Source: Stachybotrys elegans
Taxonomy: Eukaryota > Ascomycota > Sordariomycetes > Hypocreales > Stachybotryaceae
Reading direction: 5' to 3'
Length of the DNA stretch: 64,000 nucleotides
Assembly (NCBI GenBank): GCA_020746835.1
Contig: JAGPNK010000006.1
Span: 1,178,001 to 1,242,000, forward strand
The notes under the pieces were generated by a model. It worked only from the letters and a program-made list of their open reading frames with translations, had not been told where the DNA came from and made no database searches. A program made the position numbers and the translations under genes. Of this stretch, positions 12,323-25,137 are shown one piece after another. Position 1 is the first letter of the stretch. Each line of letters opens with the position of its first letter.

Positions 12323-12367
12323 CAAAAAAAATAAAAAAATAATAATAATAATAATAAATAAAAAAGA
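12323..12367. repeat. A-rich tract with (AAT)n
   Basis: Poly-A segments flank about six AAT units in non-coding DNA. Confidence 0.85.
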
Positions 12368-14190
12368 GGAAGAAAAAGGAAGAAAAAAACCGATGATTGA
12401 TTCAGTTCCCGGCAAGGACAGGGCTTCAACTCTCCTTCAGCTACGTTGGAGGCCACGCAACAAGGTATAAACCATCTCCATTTCCATCCGCGCCACTTTT
12501 CCAATGCTTTTCCGGCCGTCGCCCTTTCAACTCTCGGCTCTACATACCTGCCTGCGCCTTCCTCCGCTCGAGTCCTGCAATCATCATCGACAGGCGAGTA
12601 CATAACAGTCCGAACACGCCGGGACGCTAACGACTCCACTGCCTTACCACTCTTAGATAGCAGGTTGTAGCGGGATATCCGTCGGCCGAGAGCTTTCTCC
12701 CCACGTATCCACGAACGAGCCCTGGCGTCCGTGTTTCTGCCGTCGCTAGCTTCTGACTCTTTGCCATTAGGCATTTACCACTAAATACGAATCAAAGGAC
12801 CAGCATTACCATTTCCACATCCGCCCGGTTCGGGTAAACGAGCAGCCCATCAGCCCATCTCGACAGTCACTAGGCTCGTTATCCATCGCCGTCGTCGCAT
12901 CACTGCGTTGCACCGCTGTGGGTATGAGTCGGGCTTCACCCTCGCCACGACGCACGACGCACGACGCACAATGTAGGAGCCGCGTCCAGCGCCCAGCACC
13001 CAGCAACCAGCTCCCAGCTCCCAGCACCCCAAAGGACCATACATCCATAGGGTCTATGGAGTCCATATGGCAATGGCGGCCAGGCGGACAGAGAAGCCAG
13101 GTCCGGAGTAGAGCGGACGCAGATACTCCCGGCATGACATGCCGTCATGCGCCTGACCGCACTTGGGTGGCTCTGGCCTGAGGCAAGCCAATCAACCAGG
13201 CAAAGTACCGCTACCTTTGTAGGCTTGCCGTTCATTCTCCACCAGACAAGGACATGGGTGAACCGTCGTGTCGGGACCGCGCTCATTGGCTGGATCATCG
13301 CACCCCCCCTCCTAGGCAAGCGGGCCCCTTGCCGGATTTGATTGGCAATCAGGCAATGCGACCTCATCCGACCCTGGATGGGCCGAGCTAGCCTTGGAAT
13401 GGGCACGCGTCTGTTGTTGAGTCGTCTAGCCGCCGTCGTATCATAGGTGTGGTTTTGATTGGTTACCGACAGACCTTTTAGCGACATACACCATGCATGC
13501 CAACACATTGCTCGCCCACAATTCTTCCCATCTTCAACCACTCTCGCGAAACCTGCCTCTCCACCGAGCCCAGACTGCGCCGCGAAATGGCCTAAATAAT
13601 CCCTCTCGATGCATTCACGCTTTTGCGCGCCTAGCTGCCAACATCGGGTCGCAGCCCTGCTTCTTGATTTGTGATGCAGCAACCCCTATGCCTGCTCCTC
13701 TGACCTGATACTCTGCAGACGCGCGCCCGCCCGTTCGTCGGGTCTCCCCGCCCCAGACCACTGACCAACAACCCTTTTCGGACAGGTCAAAGACGGACCC
13801 CCTACTCGCTTCGGCCTTTGCACCTGGCCTCCGGTCAATCTCCTGCCTGAGTATCGCCGTCTACAAGCTCCGCAAGTCTCCATGAGCCTCCGCACCAGCG
13901 CGCAGGGATCGGGATCCGACTTGCTCGAATCCATGACGCTCAGTTCAACTGCCGGCTTCCGTCGCAAACATTTTGCCTTGGGCCTTGGTCACCACAGCCC
14001 CAGGAGCTCCAGCCACAGGTGCCATCTGCGCCATGGCATGCGGCCGCTTATGAGACCCGGCTGCCGAGTCTCGTCATGTGAGGTGCAAGCATCGTCAGCA
14101 CCTCTTCACCTGGCCCAGAGAAACTACGTCAAGGTATGCATACAGTACAGCACAAAGTGTCCGGCGTGGCCGCTGGAACACTGATGCATG

Positions 14191-14212
14191 CCCCCCCCCC
14201 CCCCCCCCCCCC
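14191..14212. repeat. C22 homopolymer
   Basis: Twenty-two consecutive C in non-coding DNA. The exact length in an assembly is likely unreliable. Confidence 0.9.
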
Positions 14213-15945
14213 TCTTGTGCATATCTTGTTGGCTAGAGGGTTGTAGACAGTCGTATCCCCTTGGGGTCAAATCGTCCCTCCCTCTGCTTAAGCGCCCACT
14301 TGCTAGTTGGCTGAGACCAAAATAATACACTGTTGTATCCTCCTCGCCCTCGGCTAATGGCTCAATGAGATCGACAGTCGATGCTTAGCCGCGTCGAATC
14401 GACGCACGACTGGAGCACATCTTGCAGCATCCTTGTTTCTCCTGCCATACAAACGACGACACGCTCACTCAACTACTATGATTAGCCCAGTTTTTGAGCA
14501 CATGCTCACCGATTCCAAGCCCTCGGGTCCCTTGCGACCATGCCCTTTTTTCCCTCATCCGCAGCAGCTCCGCCTGCAGATAAGCAGAACAGCAGGTCTT
14601 GGGTAAACCGTCTCCGTACACCAAGTCCTGGGCGGGCATGTCGGGTTTCAAGGGATGTGTATACTAATCTCGGCCACCGCATCGGCGAATAGCCATTTAT
14701 CAGCGATCCTCGAAGGAGATGCGAGCATCTTCGGGATTGGTCACCTGTTGGCACTGGGGTAGTGGACGTTGGCATCTGCCGCACAACCAAAATATCACAG
14801 CAAATGAACAAAAAGGCACGACCAACAACGGGCCCGACACAGGTCCTCTCCACTCGCGCCTCAGACGAAATACTCCTAGAATATACCTGTGTGTGGATCA
14901 GCGCCGCTAGCCACTCCTCTAGCGGACGGTTTGTCCCATCGAGAGTGTAGGTCCCGCGGTTAACTCCTGCCGCCAGGGAATCCCAGGCACGGCTGGTACA
15001 TAGAGTTGGCTGGCTATGCCAGGTGTACGCTTCCCTCACGGTATGCTCCTGAAACGGCTTGCTAGCTGCCTGGAAGGGGGGGAGGCTGCGACGCCATAGC
15101 GACCAGGTCCTAAATCGGACTGTTTGGGCCCTCGTCTCAGGCCTCGAGCGATTTACACGGGATTGAGCTCGACATCCGTTGGTGCGGTCTGTAGATGAGA
15201 TGCACCGCCCAGTTCTGGTCGCTCCCCGAAGCGAGCATGGCATCGGACGACCGTAGGCGAGACAACCACCTTCTCTGAATGTCAGGAGCGGGTTATTGCC
15301 AGCAAAGGTTCCCTGCGGGGATGTGATTGAAGTTCATACAGGCCACTTCCCTGTGAGTATCCCCTTTTTGAAGGCATCGATACGCTACTCTGGCTCCAGT
15401 AGTTCCCTGAGTAGGTTGCGGAGGCCACTCGTAGCTGGTGGGAAGGGCGACCTCCTTCCCTGCTCTGGCCGTCTCTTGTACCAATACATGTCGATACTTG
15501 TTCTCGGTGGCGATTAACGGTGATTACCATTACCCCATCACGGTCCTTTGGCCAAGGAGATAGGGGTTTTGGTGTGTGTGCCTGGCGCGTGCAATTCCGG
15601 CCCGGCCAGCCAACCAAGCCGACAATCAAGTGCCAGAGCAGAGCCGAGTCTCTGAGCAGCCCTCCACCACCAGCGAGCGGGCTGCCTGGCGGCTTCGTCC
15701 TTTCTGGGGGTTGCGAGAGCCATGCGCGTGATCTAGATCGCCTGCTGGTCCTCGGTGTCTGAGTGGGCCATACAAGGACTACCTTTGAGCCAGGCGAGTC
15801 GCCTGATAGCCTGTCACTGTTGTCCCGTGGTCCTCGATACGCGCGCGTGGGCTCGTTGGGCTGTCGTGAATTCGCAGATGCTTGGCGAGAGATGTTGGTC
15901 GGTCCACGTTGGTTCAAGGACGCGGTTACGTGTGTTGGTTCGGCG

Positions 15946-15995
15946 TCCCTCCCCTCCTCCTCCTCCTCCTCCTCCCCCTCCCCCTCCCTCCTCCC
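15946..15995. repeat. Pyrimidine tract, (TCC)n-rich
   Basis: Fifty nt of pure C/T built mainly of TCC and CCCTCC units, in non-coding DNA. Confidence 0.85.
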
Positions 15996-16626
15996 GCAAC
16001 TCCTTCCGCCCGCCACCAGTTCCGAAGCAGGGACCTTGTCACGGTCTGTGGTCAGCGTGTGTGGTGCGGATGGATGGCTGTGTGGCGACCTTTGTGCAAC
16101 CCTCCCCCTTCCCTCCCCCCCCTGTGGTTCGTCCAAAGTCATCTCGGCACAGATATTCCTGAAGGTGGGCGTGTGCATGAGTAGGCAGGAGTGTAATGTC
16201 CGGCTGCGCCCATCTACGAAGAAGCTCTCCGCAATGGCTGTTGGTTCGAGGGCGCGATGACGACGGGTGGGTTAGGCCGGTGAGGGCGAGCAACGTAGCA
16301 TCGCCAATGGCCAATTGTCAATTCCCTTGTTCCCAAAGAAAAAAAAGACGGTGTGGCCAACACGTCTCCTTGTCGAAGCTCTCTCTGTACGGCCGAGCGC
16401 AAATGCGCCTTGTGTGTTTCGCCTGCCGTCCAAGACGACCGCCCGGCCCATTATCGAGGCCAAGCGCAATGGACCAGCTCCATACAGGTATTGCACGACA
16501 TTGAGACTTCGGCACCAAAAACGCGTTGAACCAACAACTGTGGTGTGTCGACCAATGAGACCTCATCTCGGCAATTGGGTCAGGGAGAGGAACTTGTCTC
16601 GCCTTCAGCCCTAGGACTCGGCGCAA

Positions 16627-16639
16627 GGGGGGGGGGGGG
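16627..16639. repeat. G13 homopolymer
   Basis: Thirteen consecutive G in non-coding DNA. Confidence 0.9.
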
Positions 16640-18420
16640 ATTCCGATCCATCAGACGCCGTTGGTGCTTACTTCGTCTGACCTCGCATCTCGCCCCTCCC
16701 TCCCCTTTTTTTCTTCTTCTCTGCGAAATGTCTCTGCCTGCGTTGCGCTATCTCTCACTATGGCGGCCGCGGCTCGTCCCGCATAGCATGCAGTCTATAG
16801 CCCTATATGTGAGTGAGAATAGGTGTGAGGTGTGCGTGCGCGCGTTTGTGTCGCACAGGGCGATCGCTCGTGATGAAAAGCCGCCAATGATGATGCAGAA
16901 TCGCCGTCTGGTCGGACATGCATCCGCGGGGCAGCAGCACACACACTCCTCACGTCTCAGCCCTGTGAGTTTATGTTCCCATGGTTCAAGGGCATGTCGA
17001 ATCATGGGAGCGGGACGCCTCCAACCTCATCACAGTGCCATCGGCTCCATAAGCTTCCGTTGATGCTCAGCCCGTCGTCTCCCATCTCTTCTCCCTTGAT
17101 ATCATGATTACTATTATTTGCCGTTTCTTTGGCTGGCTCTGCCATCTAAGCCATCAGCTGGGCAAGGGTGTCAGAAGAGCGCGAGGTATCCGTAATCAAC
17201 ATTCCCAATTTCAACCAGGTATACAATCGGGTCGGACATATGCGTGTCAGACCCCGTCGGCGGCGCACACCCCAGGCAGCGGGGGAAATGCAGTGTCCGT
17301 CTCTCTTTCTGCGTTGTCGTAATCGATTTCCAAAGATAAATTGACGAGGGTCTTGTTATTTTCTGATTAGCTATCCCTTGATCTCTGCGGGCGCAGGGAT
17401 TTTCGTGGACTTGTGCTTCCTTCGTCGCTCCCTGCTGTGTATGTATAATATGGTCTTACCACCAGAGATGTGCGCAAAGTTGCCTGGCCGTCGCAGCCAT
17501 TCTTCCTTCGCTGCAACAATGTAGGGAGGCATGTGCGGCGGCACGTGCAGAGCTTCCCACGGCTCTGAACCAGATGCTGCCCAAAGGGACTTCCGTCGTA
17601 AAGGTGGTCAGACGTCGCCGACGAGGACCACACGTAGCACAATGACGGTGCAGAAGATGGAGAAGACGGACAAGGGACTTAGGTTTCAGCCCAGCAGAGC
17701 CCGAAATGAGCAAGGGGGAGGTGTGAGTTGAACAGCATCTCGACAATTGTCTTCATCTTGGGAGCTATCTAAAGTTATCTACCTCTGTCGATGATCGGCA
17801 AGGAAGCTAAAACAAACAGCAAGTGATCAAAATAGAATGAAGCAATAATTATGCCAGTCTAAAACTGAGCGCCGCCGTACCACCTTGGCGGAGTTCGCGT
17901 GGAGGAGAAATTACAGCTCAACCGTTTGCGAGCCAGTGTCAGTCAAAGAACCAGACAGGACGAAATATACAAGGGGGGGACGACACCGGCCGTGAACCTA
18001 GGATCCGAGGTCATAGTAGTCCCAAGGGTATATGATCCTCTGTACACGTTATAGGAACAGCGGCGGCCAGCATCTAGCCGGTAAGGAGGACTCACCGACG
18101 TTCCGAGCCATGCGAGATGTTAAAGTAAGAGATAGATCAAGTGTAAAAGAAGAAGAAACGAAAAAGAAAGAAGAAGAAAAAAAGAGGAAGGGGGGAAACG
18201 GTAAAATGAAGAAAAGGGTAATGGAAAGTCAAAGCCCAACGCCGCGAATTTTTTGTACTCTCCTTCGAGCTTGAACGTGCTAATCGGCAGTTAAAGCGAG
18301 GCTTCTGCAGCCGTGTCCGCGAGTTCAAGCACTGGCACTGCCGTCTGCCTCGTTTCCTTTTCTCGAGGGACGGGCGTGCAGACAGGCAGTGCTGCCTTTT
18401 CAATTCCTCTGATATCCAGC

Positions 18421-20836
18421 CTATGAGGTCTCCAGAGGGGGCACATATGTGTAGTTGAGATCCACGAGCCCATCTAGCATCCAGTGCTGGGGATCGAAGA
18501 AGTCGTAATTGGCCTCGCCGTAGCCCACGCCTCCGATCATGGCGTTGCTCCCTGACTGTCCCCCAGAGAGCCCAGAGGCACCAGGGGTGAGTGCGCCGTT
18601 AGAATTGTTCAGCAGATTCGAGCTAGGGACAGGATGTGATGGCATCAGGGTACTATCCAGGTGAGTTGAGGATGCAGATGAATCGTTGGCTGAGTCGGGG
18701 TTGGTGGGCTTGTTCAGGGCTTCCAGGTCATCAGCCATGCTAGCCAGCATAAGTTTCGGGGGTTGATAGTTTGCACTTACCGTCCAACGACCCTCGCCCC
18801 TGGGCTTGGTACTCTTCTCTCCACCGCCATACCGAGTCAAACACAAGACTCATGCTGTGACGGCAACGTACCTTGAGCTGCAAGCTGTCATCAATCTTCA
18901 GCGCCGTCGAGTCGTCCTCGTGCGTAAAGGCATGGGAACCGCTCTCTAGCCGGGCGCCGTTCCACATCTGAACCATGAGCTCAGCAAGCCTCCATTGCAG
19001 GTCGTTGTGCACCACACTGGTCGAGCGGATGGCTTGAACGGTCGAATGGAAGAGGCTCCGACCTCGGCTGTAATCAATCGTCTTGGAGAAGAATGACTTC
19101 ATCAGCTTCAGCAGCGCGAAGCCCGCCGCCACCATCATTTGCTGTACGTAGTTGGTGGCATACAGCAGGATGGTTCCGCCGCCGATAGGTTCTCGGGGTG
19201 ACGTCGCCTTGTCGATCTCCAGAACCTCGTCGAGGAATCCTGTTGTAGCTCGCCAGAGGCCCATCAGATCATCCATGTAGCCTGGGTTCTTACTTGAGTC
19301 AAAGAAGCCTGCCAGCCTCATGTGAAGCGCCGCGGCGCGCAAGTGCAGGCTCACTATGGGCCCCAGCTGCTGAGACAGGATGGAAGCTTGCAGCTCACTG
19401 TAGTCTCGGCGGTACACTCGCATCAGCATTGCTCTGTGCTCGTCTCCGGCAACGCCTCGTGGGTCACTAGCGTTGCTATACATTTCCTTGGAAACTTTGT
19501 CGCAGAATCTCTCAATCTGTAGCCGCGCTTCCAGCTCCCGAGAAAGCTGAAAGACGGCATCGTCTCCTGGCCTCAGCGCCAGCGTCCAGTCGTATAAAGT
19601 CGAGGCGGGTTGTCCGTACCCCGTGCCTACGTTCTGCGCCACGATATTGCAAACCGCCCAGGTCGTCACTCGGTCGCCCAGCTGCTCCCTGTTAAGTTGA
19701 ACAGACACACGGGAGAAGTCCTGAATATTATTTGGCCTATGGAGGCCGATACCGGTGGCTGTCTTCATCATGACTCCACAAAGGATGTGTGTGGGATCTG
19801 ATGTGGTTGTCGACGTCGGCAACGGCCAAGCACAGAGTAAGCACAGGGCCTTGACAACGTAGTAGCTGCTAGGAACCTCGCCGATAGTTGACCACAACAG
19901 ACGGGTGAGGGGCCCAGACAGATTGCTGAGGAGGTTGGGGGCGTTCTGGGGACTGAAGCGCCGTGCGGCAACAGATATGACGGCCCAAAATAGCAAAGGA
20001 TGCTGTTGGTAGTACTGGTCGGGTGTGTGCTGAGGATTCAAAAACGGGAGGAATGGGTGATAAAATGTCCAGAATTCGTTGTATAAGCCGAGGACATTCT
20101 CCTCGGTCAGTTGCACGTCTTCGAGTTCGTGAGAATATCGCGGGATGTTGTAAGATCCACCCCTCTTCAGATGTAGCAGTGATGATACGGCTTCGTCTGA
20201 TCCCATCAGGGAAGGATTGCGGGTGTGAGAGTAGCTGACGCTGGGTGCCATGGGGGAGTTGAGGTCCTCGTCGTCATCTACCACGTAACCCTGTGCGCGG
20301 GCATTGGCGACGTTTCGGCGTAGCCTCTCGATTTCCTTCTCCATTTCGGCATGCTTGGATCGCTTTCCTATCCGCTTGAAGTTGGATTCAATTTTACACT
20401 CGAGCTTGAGACGTATACACCGCGAGCAGCTCTGGAACGGATCTTGTACCACATCGCATCGCAACTATGTCGGTGACGGCCCAATTGAGGCCCTGGATGT
20501 TAGCCGCCGTAATCAATTGATTCATCCGTGGCTTCTGGAACTGCCGGTGCGTCCCAATCCAAGTGGGAGGCGCGGTGTCACGAAGCCGCGTTGCGGGTGA
20601 CGATGGGGGACGAGACCCGAGGACTGACTCACCTTTTGTTGACGGCACTCGTTGCAGGCTCGCTTGACGCCGGGCTGGCGCTTCTTCTCGTGCTCGGCAT
20701 GGTCATCATCAGCTATGCTGCCGGGACTGCTCTCGACAGCAAGACCAAGGCTCCTCTTGCGCTTGGAACTGACAGGACTCGTCGGGCTCAGAGAAGCGGC
20801 GCCCCCGCCAACGGCGATAATGGATGAGCCCTCCAT
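18421..20836 (-). CDS. Zn2Cys6 transcription factor, Leu3-type, with fungal-specific TF middle domain
   Basis: Predicted 728 aa in three exons: 20836-20633, 20464-18781 and 18719-18421. Intron 20465-20632 (168 nt) has GTGAGT, a GCTAAC branch site and an ATAG acceptor. Intron 18720-18780 (61 nt) has GTAAGT and a GAAG acceptor. The binuclear cluster starts at residue 61 (CNECRQQK, split by intron 1, then LRCD). Its spacing C-X2-C-X6-C-X9-C-X2-C-X6-C has the 9-residue loop of Leu3, followed by a basic linker and a coiled-coil start (GKRSKHAEMEKEIERLR). The middle domain (about 140-560) has the usual fungal trans-factor motifs (NEFWTFYHPFLPFL, CLLCAWPLPTSTT, GIGLHRP, GYGQPASTLYDW). The C-terminus is Ser/Gly/Asn-rich and ends acidic/aromatic, like an activation segment. 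Leu3 in yeast controls branched-chain amino-acid genes; whether this paralogue does so is unknown. Confidence 0.92.
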
Positions 20837-22799
20837 GCGGGCGCGCGCCGGGGACGGAGATATCAGATAGAAATAGACGCGCTAGGCGGCGCAGAAAGAT
20901 ATGATGGCCCGGAGCCGAAAGCGCAGAAGCGTCCAGACAGGCGTGGGAAGAGACGCGCTGGTTGAGGGCCGAATACGGAGGTGGTGGGCGTGGGCTCAGT
21001 TGAGGTTCCAAACGATTACTTTACTTTTTCGGCGGGCGGTGGCAGAAGTAAAAAAACGCCCGCCAATTGCCCGCCAATTCGTTCCCACTTCCCAGGTCAA
21101 ACTCAGGGCGCGTGGGTAGTTGTTTCTCCTGCATTTTCCCCCGTTGTGATAGGTTCGACAGGTGCGGGGGACGCTAGGTGGGGTTGGTGGGGGGTATTCG
21201 TGTGCTGATTGGTTGGTTCAGCCTCTTATTGCAGGGAAATACGGGGCACATCACATGATGGTTCCTGCTTGCCCTGTTGTCCCATGTTGAGAAAAGCAAT
21301 TCAGCTCTCGGGAGGAAAGTGCTGATGGGCACTTGTGAAACATAATAGTAGCAAGTAGTGTCACTGTAACCTTTCCTCTTTTGGCAGCGCAACGGCTTGT
21401 ACATGGACAGTTTATTTGTCCCGTGCCCCTCACTCTCTCTCGGTTCCTGGCGTTGCCTCATTCTTCCGGCCTTTTCGCAAGCGTTTTGCACGCCCCACCA
21501 CTCCATGCGCGTTGTCTTCCTCGTTAAGCCCGTCTTCGTCTAGTTACGCAACCGCAAGAATTGCCCGGTGGCCAATCTCTTGGATCAATACATAAACCCC
21601 AAGACCTCCGCATCCCGGGTGAGAACTCGGCAATTGAGCCATGCCTAAGCCCAACCCACAACGTCCCCCACAAAAGAGGACACTGAAGCCACCATCGACG
21701 CCAGTTGGCATCGATGACCCTTCTTCACGGACTCTGAAAGGAGAAGTCGTCTTTGCGATTCCTGAGTCTGTCGCCGAGCCTGGTACATTGCCACAGACTC
21801 CTTATGGCACCTCGATCCAACTAACAGGAGAATAAAGGGACCATTCCTATCAATACAGCCGCTGTACCTCAGCCGTTCCTAGAGCCACATACTCTCAAGC
21901 GATAGTTGGTCTAACATCTCGGCTCTATGGCATACAGTATACGGGATTACTTTAGTCTGCACGAAATCCGGCCATCTCCGCACTATCCAAATTAACGTCA
22001 TCAAAGATGGTGTATACCTATATGTACAAAGAACCGTTGGTGTATGTGCTCAATTTCTACTCCACTCCCTGGCACCCACCTGCTCAGCGGCAATCATTCC
22101 GGGAACTGCTTCCATGCGGCGACTTATCATCATTGTCATCGGTTTCTCTATGCAGCTTGGAGATTGAGATGGTGATTGGCTCGGCCCCCAAGGTCAGGCG
22201 AACCGGACAGATTCTTGTCTCGAATCGGCCGGATTTATAACCGTATATACCCTGCTCTTCCATGGAATATAGGTCATAGGAACATCGCTACCCACCCTTC
22301 AGGGATGGAGGTATCTCGTCAAGCGGGAGCAAGTCCACGCATGCCTATGCAGTTAGGGACCTTATGGCTAAATTTTAGCATACTCGATGCCCCGCCCTAG
22401 TGCTAACGTTAGTTGTAGTCCTGCTCTTTTTGTTTCCCACTTGCGCAGTGAGGTGCAGGACCTAGACCCATGTTGATACCAGGCAAACGTGCGACTTGGG
22501 CAAAGGGAGACTACATCGAGCCGGATCCATTGGCAGGTTACATGGAGGGGGGGGGCATTGACAGGTTGTCGGGTAGCGCGGACAAAAGGGCTTAGCCCAC
22601 CTCGAGTCCATAGACATATATTAACAGCCGCGTAGCATTCTGGCAAAGTCCTCATCTCCGTAAGGACTCATAAGGTGGTACTCTTGTCAACCGGAATCAG
22701 AAGTAGGTCGGCCCAAGTGCTCCTTCTACCCGGCGACCCATGCAAGCATTGGCTGACACGACCTCAGCTCTCGACTTGATATCACTCGGCATCGTGAGG
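20837..22799. other. Divergent intergenic region between the Zn2Cys6 and aldehyde dehydrogenase genes
   Basis: About 2 kb serving as promoter for both genes. A 64-codon open frame at 21641-21835 (plus; Pro/Thr-rich, begins MPKPNPQRPPQK) has a proper ATG but no recognisable relative. I treat it as unsupported. A G-run lies near 22546-22556. Confidence 0.55.
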
Positions 22800-24305
22800 A
22801 TGGCAGCTCAGACCAATGGCTCAGGCAGCCCTGTGCCTCTGTTCATCGGAGGTCAAGATTACACTCCCAGCAGTGCTCTTGATGTCATCTCCCCGATTAC
22901 CGGAAAGGTGATTCATCGCTGCGGCGCAGCTAGTGTCGAGGATGCTGGATTGGCAGTCCAGGCTGCCGCTGACGCTCTTGCGGAGTGGCGCAAGACGACG
23001 CCCAAGACACGACGAGATATTTTTATGAAGGCCGCCGACATCATGGACAAGCGAAAAGATGAACTTGTCGGCTATATGCATAACGAGACGGGAGGCTCCG
23101 AGGCGTGGTGCGGCTTCAATCTCATGGTCGCTGCCGATTTCATCAGGGACGTCGCAGGTCGTATTTCTACCTTGGCTGGCTCATTTCCACAGACGCAGGA
23201 CCCCAACGTTGGAGCTATCGTTATGCAGGAGCCGTATGGCGTTGTCCTCGCCATCGCCCCATGGTAAATTCCTTCCTTTCCTTGTTGCTGATATGGCACC
23301 TTTTGCTGACGAGCCATCAGGAACGCCCCATACATTCTCGGGACGAGGGCTGTTGCCTTCCCCATGGCTGCCGGCAACACTGTCGTCTTCAAGGCCACCG
23401 AGATGTCTCCGAAAACTATGCTCGCCATCGCCTCCGTGTTTGACGAGGCCGGGCTTCCCAAGGGCGTCTTGAACGTGGTAGTGGCGGATCCCGCGTCCGC
23501 AGGTCCCGTAACCGAAGCACTGATCGCCAACCCCCATGTGAAGAAGATTAACTTCACGGGCAGCACGGCCGTGGGACGGATTATTGGCAAGGTCGCTGGC
23601 CAAAACCTCAAGCCCTGTGTCCTGGAACTGGGTGGCAAGGCCCCTGCGATTGTGTGGGAGGACGCTGATCTGAATGTTGCTGCCAAGGAGTGCGCCTTGG
23701 GTGCCTTCCTGAACGCCGGTCAGATTTGCATGTCCACGGAGCGCATCCTCGTACACAAGTCCGTCAAGGAGGCATTCACAAAGGCACTCAGCGCCTCGGT
23801 GGAGGCCATTTTCTGCGCCCCCGAGGCAGAAGCCCCTCTTCTCATCCGGAGCGATGCTGTGGAGAAGAACAGGAAATTGGTCGCTGACGCCGTCTCCAAG
23901 GGAGCTTCCGTGATCTTTGGGGATAAGGATGCCCAGGAATCCAGCCCCAATAGAATGAGGCCCATCGTGCTCGGGGACGTTACGCCAGAGATGGACATCT
24001 ACCGAAACGAGTCCTTCGGCCCAACGGTATCCGTCATCGAGATCGAGACCGAGGAAGAGGCTATCCGAATCGCCAACGACACCGAGTATGGCTTGACGTC
24101 GGCTGTCTTCACCGAGGATCTGAGGAGGGGACTTCGGTTCGCCCGGGAGATTGAGTCTGGCGCCGTTCATATTAACTCCATGACTGTACACGACGAGAGC
24201 ATCCTGCCTCACGGAGGTGCCAAGGCAAGCGGATACGGACGATTCAACACCACAAATGGTCTTGGTGAATGGGTCAGGTCGAAGGCTATCACGTTTAAGC
24301 TATAG
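22800..24305 (+). CDS. NAD(P)+-dependent aldehyde dehydrogenase (salicylaldehyde/vanillin dehydrogenase-like)
   Basis: Predicted 482 aa in exons 22800-23263 and 23321-24305. Intron 23264-23320 (57 nt) has GTAAAT and ATCAG and splits the Trp codon of APWNAP. I prefer ATG 22800 (A at -3) over the in-frame ATG 22740 (C at -3), which would add 20 residues. Catalytic features are present: Asn in APWNAPYILG, general base Glu in LELGGKAP, nucleophile Cys in NAGQICMSTER, the NAD-fold Gly in NFTGSTAVGR, and ESFGPTVSV near the C-terminus. The length fits the short ALDH group that oxidises aromatic aldehydes. Such enzymes convert aldehyde to acid in the cytosol; the true substrate cannot be read from the sequence. 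It is divergent from the Zn2Cys6 gene, and any regulatory link is speculative. Confidence 0.93.
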
Positions 24306-24793
24306 TAAAGGGCAAACAGTGAGGCTTTTTGTTGGTTTGGGTTACATCAGTATGATACGTCAGTTTTTGCTTATTTAGAGTTTAGTGGCCATCGCATGTA
24401 TTTCGCCTTAGGCATGAGGAGGCTCTCTGCAACTCTTGCAATGATTCAACAACCTTGCAATTGCAACAATACGACCATTTACCGTAATAGTGAAGATATT
24501 ACTGCGATTCAGATAAACAATGGTATCGGTGCCAAATAGCATGCGAGCCGGCAAGCGTATATAGGTAACACCCACCGTCATGATAGTACAGGGTAGGAGT
24601 GCGAGGATGTGAGCTGCCCTCTACGATAAAGGGGCATCACGTAATCAGCTCTCCACGATAAGGGAAATTTTGTAGCGACAGCTCGTCTCGCGCTCAGCAA
24701 CTGCATCATCACCACAACGACCCCCTCGACCTTGCCCATCTACCAAACTTCCAATCTCTCCCTAATTCGCTCTCTCCGCACATCACCGCAAAC
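24306..24793. other. Intergenic spacer / TIM10 promoter
   Basis: 488 nt between the ALDH stop and the TIM10 start. It would contain the ALDH 3' UTR and the TIM10 promoter. I see no gene here. Confidence 0.6.
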
Positions 24794-25137
24794 ATGTCTT
24801 TCTTTGGAATGGGCCGTCCCCAGCTGAGCTCGGAGGAGAAGGTTGCTCAGGTCGAGAGCGAGATGCGCATGATGGCCGATACCTACAACCGGTATGGCTG
24901 AGTCCCCCCCCCCCCCTTTCACCCATTGGCAAATACTGATGCGAACATCAATACAGCCTGCAGAGGTCTTGCCAGGCCAAGTGTATCCCCACCGAGTACC
25001 GCGAAGCCGAGCTCAACAAGGGCGAGTCGGTGTGCATCGACCGCTGCGTCTCCAAGTTTCTTGATGCGTCCATGAAGATCAGCGAGATCATGCAGCAGCA
25101 GGGCAACCAGAAATCTGCCTCTGGCGGTCTCTTCTAA
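24794..25137 (+). CDS. TIM10: Mitochondrial inner-membrane import chaperone subunit Tim10
   Basis: Predicted 92 aa in exons 24794-24891 and 24957-25137. Intron 24892-24956 (65 nt) has GTATGG and ATACAG and contains a C13 run. The twin CX3C motif is complete: CQAKC and CIDRC separated by 15 residues, as in small Tim proteins. The N-terminal MSFFGMGRP and the helix [20 protein letters not shown] match Tim10. Known role: with Tim9 it forms a hexameric chaperone in the intermembrane space, imported and oxidised by Mia40, that carries hydrophobic precursors to TIM22 and SAM. Size and both cysteine pairs are normal for the family. Confidence 0.95.
24904..24916. repeat. C13 homopolymer inside the TIM10 intron
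   Basis: Thirteen C shortly after the donor site. It is not coding. Confidence 0.85.

Larger units (their letters stand above)
8914..18420. other. 9.5 kb non-coding region upstream of the Myb/SANT-like gene
   Basis: Both flanking genes read leftwards, so this is the upstream region of the Myb/SANT-like gene plus the 3' flank of the Zn2Cys6 gene. The longest open frames (for example minus 14506-15243 and minus 15282-16178) have arbitrary composition and no recognisable domain or splice continuation. The region is rich in pyrimidine and purine tracts, homopolymers and short tandem repeats, listed separately. I see no tRNA, rRNA or transposon ends. Confidence 0.6.

Noticed and set aside
14506..15243. 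245-codon minus-strand open frame in the long spacer
   Set aside because: Composition is arbitrary (high Arg/Ser/Thr, no hydrophobic core pattern), with no motif and no splice continuation on either side.
15282..16178. 298-codon minus-strand open frame
   Set aside because: It overlaps pyrimidine tracts that give poly-Glu/Gly runs. The remainder resembles random translation of GC-rich DNA.
21641..21835. 64-codon plus-strand ORF with ATG (MPKPNPQRPPQK...)
   Set aside because: It has no recognisable family and lies in a divergent promoter region. Kept only as a note in the intergenic entry.
23181..24212. 343-codon open frame on the minus strand
   Set aside because: It is a shadow of the aldehyde dehydrogenase exon 2, whose plus-strand frame has all catalytic motifs. 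The antisense translation has no domain content.
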